64,000 bases of DNA from NCBI RefSeq assembly GCF_003330845.1, contig NZ_CP026121.1:1965501-2029500 (forward strand). The letters are read 5' to 3'. The stretch is from Streptomyces sp. Go-475 (GTDB lineage Bacteria > Actinomycetota > Actinomycetes > Streptomycetales > Streptomycetaceae). A program made the position numbers and the translations under genes. Under the pieces are notes generated by a model, which worked only from the letters and a program-made list of their open reading frames with translations, did not search any database and was not told the DNA's origin. This document shows, in pieces, positions 33,295 to 41,927 of the stretch; position 1 is the first letter of the stretch, and each line of letters opens with the position of its first letter.

Positions 33295-33756
33295 ATGGCA
33301 AGGCCGGGAGCTCCCGAACCAGATCTGGAGCGTTGGATTCACGAGGGCCGTCGGACGGTCATCGATGTCGCCGACATGCTGGGCGTGCCCCCAGAGGTGT
33401 ACACCCGTGATCCGCTGACCCTGATTCCCGCTCTGCAGAACTACGTATCACGCCTCCCACTCACCCAGTTCGAACAATCGGACTGGATTACGTTGCAGAG
33501 CGACCTGATGGCCTATGTTGCGGACGTCCTGGTCCAAAGGCACGGCGCCCGCTGGATCGTGGTGGATGACTCGACCACTCCTCGCGGTTACCGCTACGTT
33601 ATCGAGGCGGAAGGTCTCGATGGCCAGACCCGCAGAATCGATCCCGTCGACGCCGTTCAAGCCGAATTCAAGAGTCTGCCGATCGAGGTCACGCGGATGC
33701 TTGCCAGTGCGGAACTCACACTGCGCCTGACGAACGAAGTCGACGAACAGCGCTGA
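33295..33756 (+). CDS. putative immunity protein for the adjacent toxin
   Basis: A 153-residue acidic cytoplasmic protein directly after the toxin gene, with codon use like the toxin tip. Stretches include LERWIHEGRRTVIDVADMLG, FEQSDWITLQSDLMAYVADVL and RYVIEAEGLDGQTRRIDPVD. No known domain is recognised; the immunity role rests on size, acidity and position. ATG 33295 has GGAAGG 7 bases upstream; ATG 33268, right after the toxin stop, is in frame but has no ribosome site. Confidence 0.7.
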   Translation: MARPGAPEPDLERWIHEGRRTVIDVADMLGVPPEVYTRDPLTLIPALQNYVSRLPLTQFEQSDWITLQSDLMAYVADVLVQRHGARWIVVDDSTTPRGYRYVIEAEGLDGQTRRIDPVDAVQAEFKSLPIEVTRMLASAELTLRLTNEVDEQR

Positions 33757-33789
33757 AGCGCATTACGGCTGCCCAGGCAGAAAGACTCA

Positions 33790-35280
33790 GTGACCCAAGA
33801 CATCATCGCCCTCACGCCCAGGATGCCGGACACCCGCACGCTGCTCGCGGCGTTGTACGCGGGCGGCCCCGATCTGCGGGTGGACCGTGTTTCCGAGGGT
33901 GCCGCGGTCCGGCTCCATGCGCCGGACGGACGCCCCCTGGTGAGCGTGGAGGTGCCGCTCTTCGTCCAGGTCCCGGGCGAGGTCAGCCGTTTGTTCGCCG
34001 GGAGCGTGCCGGAGGAGACGCCGATGTGGTGGACCGAAGTGCGGGCCACGACTGCCGCGCCGGAGGCTCAACGGCTGGCCGCATCGGTGGCGGGACGTCT
34101 GACCGCCGTGTTGGGCGGCACCACGTGGCCTGCCCAAGCCGGCCGTACCGGCGTTGTGCCTGTCTCCTCCGCGGAATGTGAGGAAGGTGGTGCCGCACAC
34201 CCGGCAGGCGACGATGTCCCTCTCGCCGTCGACGTGCTCACCGACAGGGCAGCCGTGGTCTTCCAGGACCGCCCGGTCATCGCCGCGACCACTTGGTTCA
34301 GCGACCTCCTGCGCAGCGCCGTCGCGTCGGACCTCGAACTACAGGTCGTCACGCCTCCCTGTACTCGCCTGACGCTGCCCACGCGCACTCTGCTCACCGG
34401 CCTGCCCGCCCGCTGGGTCGTCCGGGATTCCGCGAGCGGCTACTACGACGGGCTGACCGGCGCCGTACTCCACTGGCACGAGGGCCGCTTTGCCCCGGCC
34501 CCGGCGGAGGCCGGCGGTTTCCCGCTCGCGGGCGCCTTCACCTCTCCCCCTGCCACCGGCACGCGCGGCGAGCAGCAATTGGTCCTGACCCTCCACACCA
34601 CCCACCCGGCCACCGAACAGCTCCTGCTCGGCGATGCGCTCGAAGCCTGCTGGCAGACCCTCACCGGAGCCCCGCCGACCGGCTGGTCGACCGCCGAACC
34701 CGTCAACGTGCCCTGGTCACCCCGTCAGTTGACCGAGCTGGCCCGCACCCGAGCCCAGAAGTCGGCGCCCACCTGGCTGATCGCCGTCGGCACCCCCGAC
34801 CGCCCGGCGATCGCGACCGTCCGTGTCACCCACACCAGCTCCGGAGTCGAGGAGCACATCACCCTCACCATCGGCTACGGAGCCGGCCAGCACCCACCCG
34901 TGGCCTCACTGCCCGAGCTGGCCGAGACACTCGCGACGCGGCACCACCTGGCCTCCATGCTCACCCACCTGCGCACCGCCCGCGCCGACCTGACCACCCC
35001 GTCCCACCACGAGCCGCTGCCGGTCCCGTTCTCCTTCACCCTGGGCCCCGATGCCGTGACCACCATCGGCCCCACTCACGCCCGGTCCATACCGGGAACG
35101 CGCCCAGCCCTCCTCGGCCGAGCCGCCCGGCCCGCCATGCACTACACCCTCGGTGCCGGCGACGGCACCGCCCCGGCCGCCTGGCATCACCTCAAACAGC
35201 TCAAAGAGCTCCTGGAAACAGGCCCGAGCGCCGGATCGAGCCGGGGTCCCGGCAACCTTTCCGGGAGCGGTGGCCACTGA
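33790..35280 (+). CDS. DUF6177 family protein of the toxin operon
   Basis: A 496-residue protein without membrane spans. It begins (V/M)TQDIIALTPRMPDTRTLLAALYAGGPDL and contains a repeated-looking LVSVEVPLFVQVPGEV and VDVLTDRAAVVFQDRPVIAATTWFSDLL, plus PTWLIAVGTPDRPAIATV near residue 325. This layout fits DUF6177, which I associate with ESX-linked toxin loci in Streptomyces. A role as chaperone or export adaptor is a guess. GTG 33790 starts 33 bp after the immunity gene, in the same transcript. Confidence 0.75.
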   Translation: MTQDIIALTPRMPDTRTLLAALYAGGPDLRVDRVSEGAAVRLHAPDGRPLVSVEVPLFVQVPGEVSRLFAGSVPEETPMWWTEVRATTAAPEAQRLAASVAGRLTAVLGGTTWPAQAGRTGVVPVSSAECEEGGAAHPAGDDVPLAVDVLTDRAAVVFQDRPVIAATTWFSDLLRSAVASDLELQVVTPPCTRLTLPTRTLLTGLPARWVVRDSASGYYDGLTGAVLHWHEGRFAPAPAEAGGFPLAGAFTSPPATGTRGEQQLVLTLHTTHPATEQLLLGDALEACWQTLTGAPPTGWSTAEPVNVPWSPRQLTELARTRAQKSAPTWLIAVGTPDRPAIATVRVTHTSSGVEEHITLTIGYGAGQHPPVASLPELAETLATRHHLASMLTHLRTARADLTTPSHHEPLPVPFSFTLGPDAVTTIGPTHARSIPGTRPALLGRAARPAMHYTLGAGDGTAPAAWHHLKQLKELLETGPSAGSSRGPGNLSGSGGH

Positions 35281-35325
35281 TGAGGCGCAAGCGCGTGTTC
35301 TCCTGAACCAGGTAAGGACTCATCC

Positions 35326-36279
35326 GTGGCCTCCCGTTCCCATCGGCGTCCGCCTCACAGACGGCGTTCGGTCCTCGTCCCCTTGATCGCACTGTCGGCC
35401 GTCGCACTCCTCGTGGCCCTGGTGGTGGCACTGCGCCCCGGCGCCGAGCCGGACACCGTGCGGGCCGCGGCCGAGCCCTCCACCAGCTCACCGGCGAGCG
35501 CCACGCCCACGCCCACGGCCCCGAGGGCGACGGGCAGTCCCAAGCCGAAGCCGTCCGCGAAGACCCCGGGCCCGGCGCGCACCACGACCCGCCCACCGGC
35601 CCGGCCCTCGCCCGCCGCCAGCCCGCGGCCCGCGCCGCGGGCGGTGTCCGACTCGGCCCCTCTGGCGGGCCGGATCAAGCCCGGCACCACCTACAAGGGC
35701 GTCGCCACCCACTACGACGCCGCGGACGGTGACGGCGCCTGTCTGTACGGCCCGAGCCCCGACCTCATGGTCGCGGCGATGAACACCACCGACTACGAGA
35801 CGTCCAAGGCGTGCGGGGCGTACGTCCTCGTCCGCGCGGCGAACGGCGCCTCCGTCACGGTCCGGGTCACCAACGAGTGCCCGCTGCCCTGCGCCCCCGG
35901 GCAGCTCGACCTCAGCAAGGAGGCCTTCGCGAAGCTCGCCGGCCTGTCCGCGGGCCGGATACCGGTCACCTGGAGCCTGCTGAGCCCGAGCACGTCCGAG
36001 AAGGTCTCGATCCGCTACAAGACCGGCTCCAGCCGCCACTGGTGCGCCGTCCAGGCACTCGGCCATCGCAACCCGCTGGCCCGCCTGGAGGTCTCCACCG
36101 GCAGCGGCTGGCGGGCCCTGACCCGTACCGAATACAACTACTTCCTCTCCCCCGACGGCACCGGCTGCGGCGGGCCCCTCAGGCTCACCGACATCTACGG
36201 CGAACAACTCACCGTCGAGGGCATCGCCCTCAGCCCGGACACGGTGCAGCGGAGCCGCGTGCAGTTCGCGCGGCACTGA
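35326..36279 (+). CDS. secreted expansin-like protein (EXLX1 family)
   Basis: A 317-residue exported protein: Arg-rich N-terminus and signal anchor (about 16-38), a Pro/Ala/Thr-rich linker (50-115), then a double-psi beta-barrel (about 120-215) and an expansin-type carbohydrate-binding domain (about 225-310). The latter resembles Bacillus EXLX1 with YKTGSSRHWCAVQALGHRNP and TEYNYFLSPDGTG. The family loosens cellulose or peptidoglycan without hydrolysis. The barrel keeps the essential Asp in GQLDLS but replaces the TDLYPE motif with TNECPL and adds a Cys pair. GTG 35326 follows AAGGA and lies 45 bp after the DUF6177 gene, so it could be co-transcribed. Confidence 0.87.
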   Translation: MASRSHRRPPHRRRSVLVPLIALSAVALLVALVVALRPGAEPDTVRAAAEPSTSSPASATPTPTAPRATGSPKPKPSAKTPGPARTTTRPPARPSPAASPRPAPRAVSDSAPLAGRIKPGTTYKGVATHYDAADGDGACLYGPSPDLMVAAMNTTDYETSKACGAYVLVRAANGASVTVRVTNECPLPCAPGQLDLSKEAFAKLAGLSAGRIPVTWSLLSPSTSEKVSIRYKTGSSRHWCAVQALGHRNPLARLEVSTGSGWRALTRTEYNYFLSPDGTGCGGPLRLTDIYGEQLTVEGIALSPDTVQRSRVQFARH

Positions 36280-36285
36280 GCGTCC

Positions 36286-37059
36286 TCAAGCGCCACCGGA
36301 TCCTGCGGCGCGCAACAGCGCCTCCGCGTCGGAGACCGCCCGGACGAGGGCCTCGGGCCGCGCCGTCAGGCTCGCGACGAGGGCGTCCACCTCGCCCAGA
36401 CCGGCCCGGGCCACGAGTCCCTTCTCGTTGGTGACCCACTCTCCGCGCGCCGCCAGCACCGCGTGCGCGGTCTGGGTCCCCGCCAGGGCGATCGCGCCCG
36501 CTACCTGGGTGACCGAACCCCTCGGGGCGTGGCCCGCCTTCGCGTACGCCAGGGTGGCCGTGGCCATGCCGTGCCAGTGGGGCGGGGCCGTCTCGCGCAG
36601 GGCCGGCGGGTAGGTCGTGGGGCGTCGCAGGGCGCCCCGCAGCACCTTGTTGACGGCGAGTTCGGCGACGAGGAGGTACGTCGGGATGCCCGCCAGGTGG
36701 AACATCAGGGGCTCGACGCGGAAGCGGCCCTGCTCGGCCTCCGCCCACTCGTGTTCGACGACGTCGAGGTCCCGGTAGTGGACGTCCACGCGCCGGCCGT
36801 CGATCGTCAGCCAGGCGCCTCCGTTGAAGACGCCGCCGCCCCACGCGCCGAGTTCGGACACCTCGCCCTCCCAGCCGACCGCGCGGAGGTCGTCCGGGTC
36901 GAAGGCGCCCCGGTAGTAGACCGCCAGGTCCCAGTCGCTGTCGGGCCGTTCGGTGCCCTGGGCCCGGGAGCCGCCCAGGGTGACGGCCCGCACGGTGGGG
37001 AGGGCGGCGAGACGGTCGGCGGTGGTGTCGAGGAAGGTCCGCTCCGACGGGGTGGGCAC
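36286..37059 (-). CDS. nucleotidyltransferase domain-containing protein
   Basis: The 257-residue protein has a Pol-beta-type nucleotidyltransferase core: VTLGGSRAQGTERPDSDWDLAVYY (about residues 26-49; the GS...DxD metal site) and RVDVHYRDLD with a third Asp. The C-terminal half is helical, as in aminoglycoside adenylyltransferases and related MNT proteins. The target could be an antibiotic, a protein or a tRNA. GTG 37059 is the start. It is convergent with the expansin gene (6 bp). Confidence 0.85.
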   Translation of the reverse strand: MPTPSERTFLDTTADRLAALPTVRAVTLGGSRAQGTERPDSDWDLAVYYRGAFDPDDLRAVGWEGEVSELGAWGGGVFNGGAWLTIDGRRVDVHYRDLDVVEHEWAEAEQGRFRVEPLMFHLAGIPTYLLVAELAVNKVLRGALRRPTTYPPALRETAPPHWHGMATATLAYAKAGHAPRGSVTQVAGAIALAGTQTAHAVLAARGEWVTNEKGLVARAGLGEVDALVASLTARPEALVRAVSDAEALLRAAGSGGA

Positions 37060-37202
37060 AGCGAGGGCTCCTCGGCAGTCGGGGTCCAGGGCAGGTTAGG
37101 CGGATCTCCCGGTCGGCGTGAAACGAAATACAGGTGCGTCCGGGGCCGGGACTTCGCATGATCGGTGAGTTGCTGTGTCGTCGCCCCCAGACCGGAGATC
37201 CC

Positions 37203-37604
37203 GTGATCCAGCGCGTCACCGTCCCCAGCCTCTTCCCGCCGCCCACCTACTCCCACGCCTCCGTCGTCGAAGCAGGCACGCGGCTGGCCTTCCTCGCCGG
37301 GTCCGTGCCGCTGGACGCCGGCGGCGAACTCGTCGGCCCGGGAGATCCCGTACGGCAGGCCGAGCAGGTGATCGCCAACCTGCGGGAGCAACTCGGCGCC
37401 GTCGGCAGCGACCTGGCGCACGTCGTGTCGACCGACGTGTACGTCGTGAGCAGTGAGCCGGCCGTGCTCTCCGCCGTCTGGAGCGTCGTCGAGGCGTCCG
37501 GGCTCAGTACCGGGCCGCACTCCTCGACGCTGATCGGCGTGGCGTGCCTCGGGTACACGGGGCAGCTGGTGGAGATTACGGCGACAGCCGTCGTTCCCGG
37601 CTAG
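37203..37604 (+). CDS. RidA (YjgF/YER057c) family protein lacking the deaminase Arg
   Basis: The 133-residue protein has RidA features: YSHASVVEAGTRLAFLAGSVPLD, VRQAEQVIANLREQLGAVGSDL and a closing GQLVEITATAVV. In enamine/imine deaminases of the RidA subgroup the motif near the end is PxR(S/T)T, with Arg essential. Here it is GPHSST, so the Arg is replaced and imine deaminase activity is doubtful; Rid4-7-type proteins show this. GTG 37203 is the start; ATG 37158 is possible. It is followed 22 bp later by the hexapeptide-repeat protein, a likely operon partner. Confidence 0.88.
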   Translation: MIQRVTVPSLFPPPTYSHASVVEAGTRLAFLAGSVPLDAGGELVGPGDPVRQAEQVIANLREQLGAVGSDLAHVVSTDVYVVSSEPAVLSAVWSVVEASGLSTGPHSSTLIGVACLGYTGQLVEITATAVVPG

Positions 37605-37626
37605 CCGTCCGGCCGCAGGAGTCTCC

Positions 37627-38232
37627 ATGTTGATCGAGCACCGCGGGCAGCGCCCCGTCGTCCCCGAGTCCGCGTACGTCGCCCCTACGGCCGTGCTGTG
37701 CGGGGCGGTCGTCCTCGGTGAGCGCAGTCGTGTGCTGCACGGGGCCGTGCTCACCGCCGAGGACGGGGAGGTCCGGGTCGGCTCGGACGTCGTCGTCATG
37801 GAGAACGCGCTGGTGCGGGGGCGGGCCCGGCACCCCGCCGTGATCGGTGACGCCGTGCTCGTCGGGCCGCACGCCCATGTCAACGGGGCGACCCTGGAGG
37901 ACGAGGTCTTCGTGGCGACCGGCGCCTGCGTCTTCCCGGGGGCCGTCGCGGGCGCCGGCGCGGAGCTGCGGATCCACAGCGTGCTGCACGTCAACTCCGT
38001 GCTGCCGCCCGGCACCGTCCTGCCCATCGGCTGGATCGCCGCGGGGGCGCCCCGGGCCCGCCTCTTCGCCCCGGGCGAGCACGACGAGCTGTGGCAGATC
38101 CAGGAGGCGCTGGACTTCCCCGGGACCGTGTACGGCATCCCGCGCGGCACCTCGATGCGGGAGGTCATGGCCCGCCAGTCCGCTTTCTACGGGGCCCACC
38201 GCGACGACGTCACACTCGACGGCCCGTCATGA
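37627..38232 (+). CDS. gamma-carbonic-anhydrase-like hexapeptide protein
   Basis: A 201-residue left-handed beta-helix protein with repeated hexapeptide turns (SAYVAPTAVLCGAVVLG, VRVGSDVVVMENALVRG, VFVATGACVFPGAVAG). It aligns with gamma-CA/PaaY-type proteins, but the metal-site pattern GHNAVLHG is here GPHAHVNG, so two of three His ligands are out of register or lost. It may be a non-catalytic homologue or bind a different ligand. ATG 37627 is the start. The stop overlaps the racemase gene on the opposite strand by 6 bp. Confidence 0.82.
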   Translation: MLIEHRGQRPVVPESAYVAPTAVLCGAVVLGERSRVLHGAVLTAEDGEVRVGSDVVVMENALVRGRARHPAVIGDAVLVGPHAHVNGATLEDEVFVATGACVFPGAVAGAGAELRIHSVLHVNSVLPPGTVLPIGWIAAGAPRARLFAPGEHDELWQIQEALDFPGTVYGIPRGTSMREVMARQSAFYGAHRDDVTLDGPS

Positions 38233-38955
38233 GCCGCTGCTGTCCGGCCTCCTCCACACCCTCCGTTTCGGCAGCGGCTCGGCGTAGCTCCCCACCCGGC
38301 TGGTCGTCAGCCCCAGCGCCACCAGCGACTCCGCCAGTTTGACCGCCGCGGCGACCCCGTCGACGACCGGCAGGCCCAGTTTCTCGCCGACCACCCGCTG
38401 CAGCCCGGTCATACCGGCGCAGCCCAGCACCAGGACCTCCGCCCCGGCCGCGCAGGCCCGTTCGGCGGCGGCCAGGAACGCCGTCTCGGTGCGCTCGTCG
38501 TCGCCGAGGTCGAGCACGTTCAGGCCCGTGCCGACGACCGCGGCGCAGTTCCGGGCGACTCCGGCCGTCTCCAGGCTGTCCTCGATCTGTCCGCGGGACC
38601 GCTCCAGCGTGGTGACGACGCCGTAGCGGCGGCCGAGGAGGCAGGCGAGGTGCGCCGCGGCCTCGGTGATGTCGACGACCGGGACGTCGACCAGCTCCCG
38701 TACGCCTTCCCGCCCGTGCTCCCCGAAACCGGCCATGACCACGGCGTCGTAGGGCGGTCCGTCATACGTCCGCAGCGTGTCGAGGACGGCCGCGGCGGAC
38801 AGGTAGCTGTCGAGCCAGCCCTCGGCGGACTCGGGCCCCCAGGCGGGGGTCAGTCCGGTCACGGTGGTGCCCGGGCCTGCGGCGGCCCGGGCACCTCGTA
38901 CGATCTCCTCGGTCATCTCCTGCGTGGTGTTGCAGTTGGTGACGACGATCCGCAC
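38227..38955 (-). CDS. Asp/Glu/hydantoin racemase family protein
   Basis: The 242-residue protein has two catalytic cysteines typical of the family in similar turns: TNCNTT near the start (Asn-rich variant, Cys10) and VLGCAGMTGL near residue 195. The KLGLPVVDGVAAAVKLAESL end is also typical. Hydantoin racemases interconvert D and L 5-substituted hydantoins or allantoin. Located 5 bp downstream of an NCS1 permease, it is probably part of a uptake-and-racemisation pair for hydantoin or allantoin; no hydantoinase is in the window. GTG 38955 is the start. Confidence 0.9.
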   Translation of the reverse strand: MRIVVTNCNTTQEMTEEIVRGARAAAGPGTTVTGLTPAWGPESAEGWLDSYLSAAAVLDTLRTYDGPPYDAVVMAGFGEHGREGVRELVDVPVVDITEAAAHLACLLGRRYGVVTTLERSRGQIEDSLETAGVARNCAAVVGTGLNVLDLGDDERTETAFLAAAERACAAGAEVLVLGCAGMTGLQRVVGEKLGLPVVDGVAAAVKLAESLVALGLTTSRVGSYAEPLPKRRVWRRPDSSGS

Positions 38956-38960
38956 GTCTC

Positions 38961-40412
38961 TCAGACCTCCGCGGTGGCGCGCTCGGGGCGGCACAGCGCC
39001 GCGTACAGCCCGGCGGCGAGCGCCGTGCCGATGAACCAGGAGTACGGGGCGACGTCGCTGAAGGTCTTCACCAGCGCGAGCACGGCGGCGACACCGGCCG
39101 CGGGCAGGAACGCCCACAGCGCCTTGGGGTTGAAGCCCTTGCGGTAGTGGTAGCGGGAGCCGGGCGTGGCGTCGAACAGTTCGTCGACGTTCACACGGCC
39201 GCGCTTGACCCAGTAGTAGTCGACCATGATCACGCCGAACAGCGGGCCGAGGAAGGCGCCGAGTCCGCCGAGGAAGTAGTTGACGACGGTCGGGTTGGAG
39301 AAGAGGTTCCAGGGGGTGACGAGCAGCGCCGCGACCGTGCTGATCATGCCACCGATCTTGAACGTGATCTTCTGCGGCCAGACGTTGGCGAGGTCGTACG
39401 CCGGCGAGACGAAGTTGGCGACGATGTTGACGCCCATGGTGGCGATGGCGAAGGTCAGCGCGCCCAGCACGAGCACCCAGGTGTTGCCGATCTCGGCGAC
39501 CAGGTAGGCCGGGTCGGTGATCTCCTTGCCGAAGACCTCGAAGGCGCCCGCGGTGACGATGACGGACACGATCACGAAGGCCGTGGAGTTGATGGGCAGG
39601 CCCCAGAAGTTGCCGCGCCGGACCGACTTGTAGTCGGGGGCGAAGCGGGAGAAGTCGCAGAAGTTGAGCATCAGGGTGCCGTAGGTGGCGAGGACCAGGC
39701 CGATCGCGCCGAACCACTGGCGCCACTGCTCGCCGACGGAGACCGGGTGCGGGGTGGAGGTGAGGGAGATCGTCCAGCCGGCCTTGGCGAGGATCCACAC
39801 GGCCAGCGCGATCATCACGAGCCAGATCGCCGGGCCGCAGAAGTCCTGGAACTTGCGGACCGACTCCATGCCGCGGCTGATGATCGCCGCCTGCACCAGC
39901 CAGAGCGCGACGAAGGAGACCCAGCCGAGCGCGTCCAGGCCGAGGAAGGAGTTGTGCGTCCAGGACTCCAGGCCGGGCCAGGCCGCGAGCAGCATCACGT
40001 TGACGGCGACGGAGGCGAGGTAGGTCTGGATGCCGTACCACATGATGGCGATCACGGCCCTGATCAGCGCCGGGATGTTGGCGCCCCAGATGCCGAAGGC
40101 GATCCGGCTGACCACCGGGAAGGGCACGCCGTGGCGCTGGCCGATCTTCCCCATCCAGTTCATGCCGATGTAGATGATCACGAACCCGACGAGCAGGGAC
40201 GTGAAGATCTGCCAGACGTTCATGCCCAGGAACAGCAGACCGGCGGCGAAGGTGTAGTTGCCGAGGTTGTGGACGTCGGACATCCACATGGCGAAGAGGT
40301 CGAAGACCTTCCAGTTGCGCTTCTTCGCGGGGGCGAGGTCTTCGTTGGTGAGCCGGGGATCGGGGACGAACGCGGGGGCGCCGGTGGCGGGGGCGCGGTC
40401 GGCGAGGGACAC
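38961..40412 (-). CDS. NCS1-family nucleobase/hydantoin:cation symporter
   Basis: The 483-residue permease has about 12 spans and NCS1 features: RNWKVFDLFAMWMSDVHNLGNYTFA (span 1 with substrate-site Asn/Trp), PVVSRIAFGIWGANIPALIRA and NFCDFSRFAPD. The family (Mhp1, PucI, allantoin and cytosine permeases) imports nucleobases, hydantoins or allantoin with Na+ or H+. GTG 40412 is preferred because GGAGG stands 5 bases upstream; ATG 40424 or 40430 are alternatives. An 18-bp palindromic operator lies 48 bp upstream. The racemase gene follows in the same operon. Confidence 0.93.
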   Translation of the reverse strand: MSLADRAPATGAPAFVPDPRLTNEDLAPAKKRNWKVFDLFAMWMSDVHNLGNYTFAAGLLFLGMNVWQIFTSLLVGFVIIYIGMNWMGKIGQRHGVPFPVVSRIAFGIWGANIPALIRAVIAIMWYGIQTYLASVAVNVMLLAAWPGLESWTHNSFLGLDALGWVSFVALWLVQAAIISRGMESVRKFQDFCGPAIWLVMIALAVWILAKAGWTISLTSTPHPVSVGEQWRQWFGAIGLVLATYGTLMLNFCDFSRFAPDYKSVRRGNFWGLPINSTAFVIVSVIVTAGAFEVFGKEITDPAYLVAEIGNTWVLVLGALTFAIATMGVNIVANFVSPAYDLANVWPQKITFKIGGMISTVAALLVTPWNLFSNPTVVNYFLGGLGAFLGPLFGVIMVDYYWVKRGRVNVDELFDATPGSRYHYRKGFNPKALWAFLPAAGVAAVLALVKTFSDVAPYSWFIGTALAAGLYAALCRPERATAEV

Positions 40413-40459
40413 GGGGGCCTCCATGAGCACGGGGACGACGGAGGACTACTCTGGGGAGT

Positions 40460-40477
40460 GTTTGGTATACCAAACAG
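40460..40477. promoter_or_regulatory. GntR/FCD operator, perfect 18-bp palindrome
   Basis: TGTTTGGTATACCAAACA is a perfect palindrome whose core GGTATACC fits FadR/FCD-type GntR operators. It lies between the divergent permease and GntR genes, 48 bp before the permease start and 90 bp before the regulator, so it is placed to control the permease and possibly both. Confidence 0.85.
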
Positions 40478-40566
40478 CGCTCATGGTTCGCCGTCAACAG
40501 TTCTGACGGATATCGCTCCTGTTAACGCCGCGTAAAAGACATCTCGCGTCGGCGAGGATGGGCTCC

Positions 40567-41220
40567 ATGACGAAGATCGAACCCCTCGGAGCGGTACGCG
40601 AACGCGTCACGGCCGCACTGCGCCAGGAGATCATCGCGGGCAGCCTGCTCCCCGGCGACCGCCTGGTCGAACGGGAGCTGGCGGAGCGTTTCGGTGTCTC
40701 GCGCGTACCGGTCCGGGAGGCGATCCGGGCGCTCGTCGCCGAGGGCTTCGTCCACTTCGAGACCCCCCGCCGCACGGTCGTACGCCGTCTCACCCCGACC
40801 GACGTCAAGGAACTGTTCGAGCTGCGTGAGGCGCTGGAGGTCTACGCCGCCGGACTCGCCGCGGCCCGCGCGACCGCCGAGGACCTGGCCGAGGTCCAGG
40901 AACTCCTCGACCGCGCGGCGGCCGCCACCGAGGCCGGGGACGCCGAGACCATCACGGACGTCAACAGCCGCCTGCACGACCGCATCGTGGCGATGGCCGG
41001 CAACAGCCTGCTGACCGAGGCCCTGGAACCGGTCGCCGGCCGCCTGCGCTGGATGACCCGGCGCAACGAGGAGTGGCCCCAGCTCCTGGTCGAGCACCGC
41101 GAGTTGTACGAGGCGATCGCCTCGGGCGACCCGGAGCGGGCCCGCGCGCACGCGCTGACGCACGTGCGCACCAACTACCGCTCCACCGTGCGGCACCTGT
41201 TCGGGGACGAGGCCCTCTAG
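40567..41220 (+). CDS. GntR-family regulator, FCD subfamily
   Basis: The 217-residue protein has a GntR winged helix (about 10-75: [29 protein letters not shown]) and an all-helical FCD ligand domain, with metal-binding residues in [11 protein letters not shown] and EHRELYEAI...HVRTNYR. FCD regulators bind organic acids or nucleobase derivatives with a metal and release DNA. It is divergent from the permease-racemase operon and likely represses it through the palindrome at 40460-40477. ATG 40567 has GCGAGG 9 bases upstream; ATG 40558 is less well spaced. Its stop overlaps the uracil glycosylase stop by 4 bp. Confidence 0.94.
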   Translation: MTKIEPLGAVRERVTAALRQEIIAGSLLPGDRLVERELAERFGVSRVPVREAIRALVAEGFVHFETPRRTVVRRLTPTDVKELFELREALEVYAAGLAAARATAEDLAEVQELLDRAAAATEAGDAETITDVNSRLHDRIVAMAGNSLLTEALEPVAGRLRWMTRRNEEWPQLLVEHRELYEAIASGDPERARAHALTHVRTNYRSTVRHLFGDEAL

Positions 41221-41927
41221 GGCCTGTCGTCGGCAGGGCTGAGCCCCGCCGCCCGCGCCGCCGTGCGCAGCACGTCGCGCAGCATCGTAGGGGTGAGCCG
41301 GCCGGTGAAGGTGTTGCGCTGGCTGACGTGGAAGCAGCCGAAGAGTTCCAGGCCGTCCAGGAGGTAGCGGGCCCCGTGGGCGAAGGCGGGCCGGGGCCGG
41401 GGCACGGGCCAGCCCGCCTCGGCGAACGCGGGCAGCGCGGCCTGCCAGCCGAAGCCGCCGAGCACCACGACAGCGCGCAGTGTCGGGCGCAGCAGCCGCA
41501 GTTCCTGCACGAGCCAGGGGCGGCAGGTGTCCCGCTCCTCGGGGGTGGGCTTGTTGGCGGGCGGGGCGCAGTGCACGGGCGAGGTGACGCGCACGCCGTA
41601 CAGCTCCAGACCGTCGTGGGCGTGCACGGCGGTGGGCTGGGAGGCGAGGCCGACGTCGTACAGCGCCTCGTACAGCACGTCCCCCGAGCGGTCGCCGGTG
41701 AACATCCGGCCGGTGCGGTTGCCGCCGTGGGCCGCGGGCGCCAGCCCCACGATCAGCAGCCGGGCGTCCGCCGGCCCGAAGCCGGGCACCGGCCGGCCCC
41801 AGTACGTCCAGTCCGCGAAGGCGGCCCGCTTGGCCCGGGCCACCTCCTCACGCCAGGAGACCAGCCGCGGGCAGGCCCGGCAGTCGGCGATGCGCCGGTC
41901 GAGGAGGGGAAGACCGCTGGCGTCCAT
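41217..41927 (-). CDS. type-5 uracil-DNA glycosylase (UdgB-like)
   Basis: The 236-residue enzyme matches the UDGb family: an iron-sulfur cysteine pair in DCRACPR, motif [20 protein letters not shown] (about 75-93, no catalytic Asp of the UNG type) and motif [14 protein letters not shown]. Family 5 glycosylases remove uracil, hypoxanthine and other deaminated bases from GC-rich DNA. Length is normal. The ATG overlaps the MFS stop by one base (TGATG), so translation is coupled to the transporter gene. The 3' end overlaps the GntR gene end. Confidence 0.93.
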   Translation of the reverse strand: MDASGLPLLDRRIADCRACPRLVSWREEVARAKRAAFADWTYWGRPVPGFGPADARLLIVGLAPAAHGGNRTGRMFTGDRSGDVLYEALYDVGLASQPTAVHAHDGLELYGVRVTSPVHCAPPANKPTPEERDTCRPWLVQELRLLRPTLRAVVVLGGFGWQAALPAFAEAGWPVPRPRPAFAHGARYLLDGLELFGCFHVSQRNTFTGRLTPTMLRDVLRTAARAAGLSPADDRP

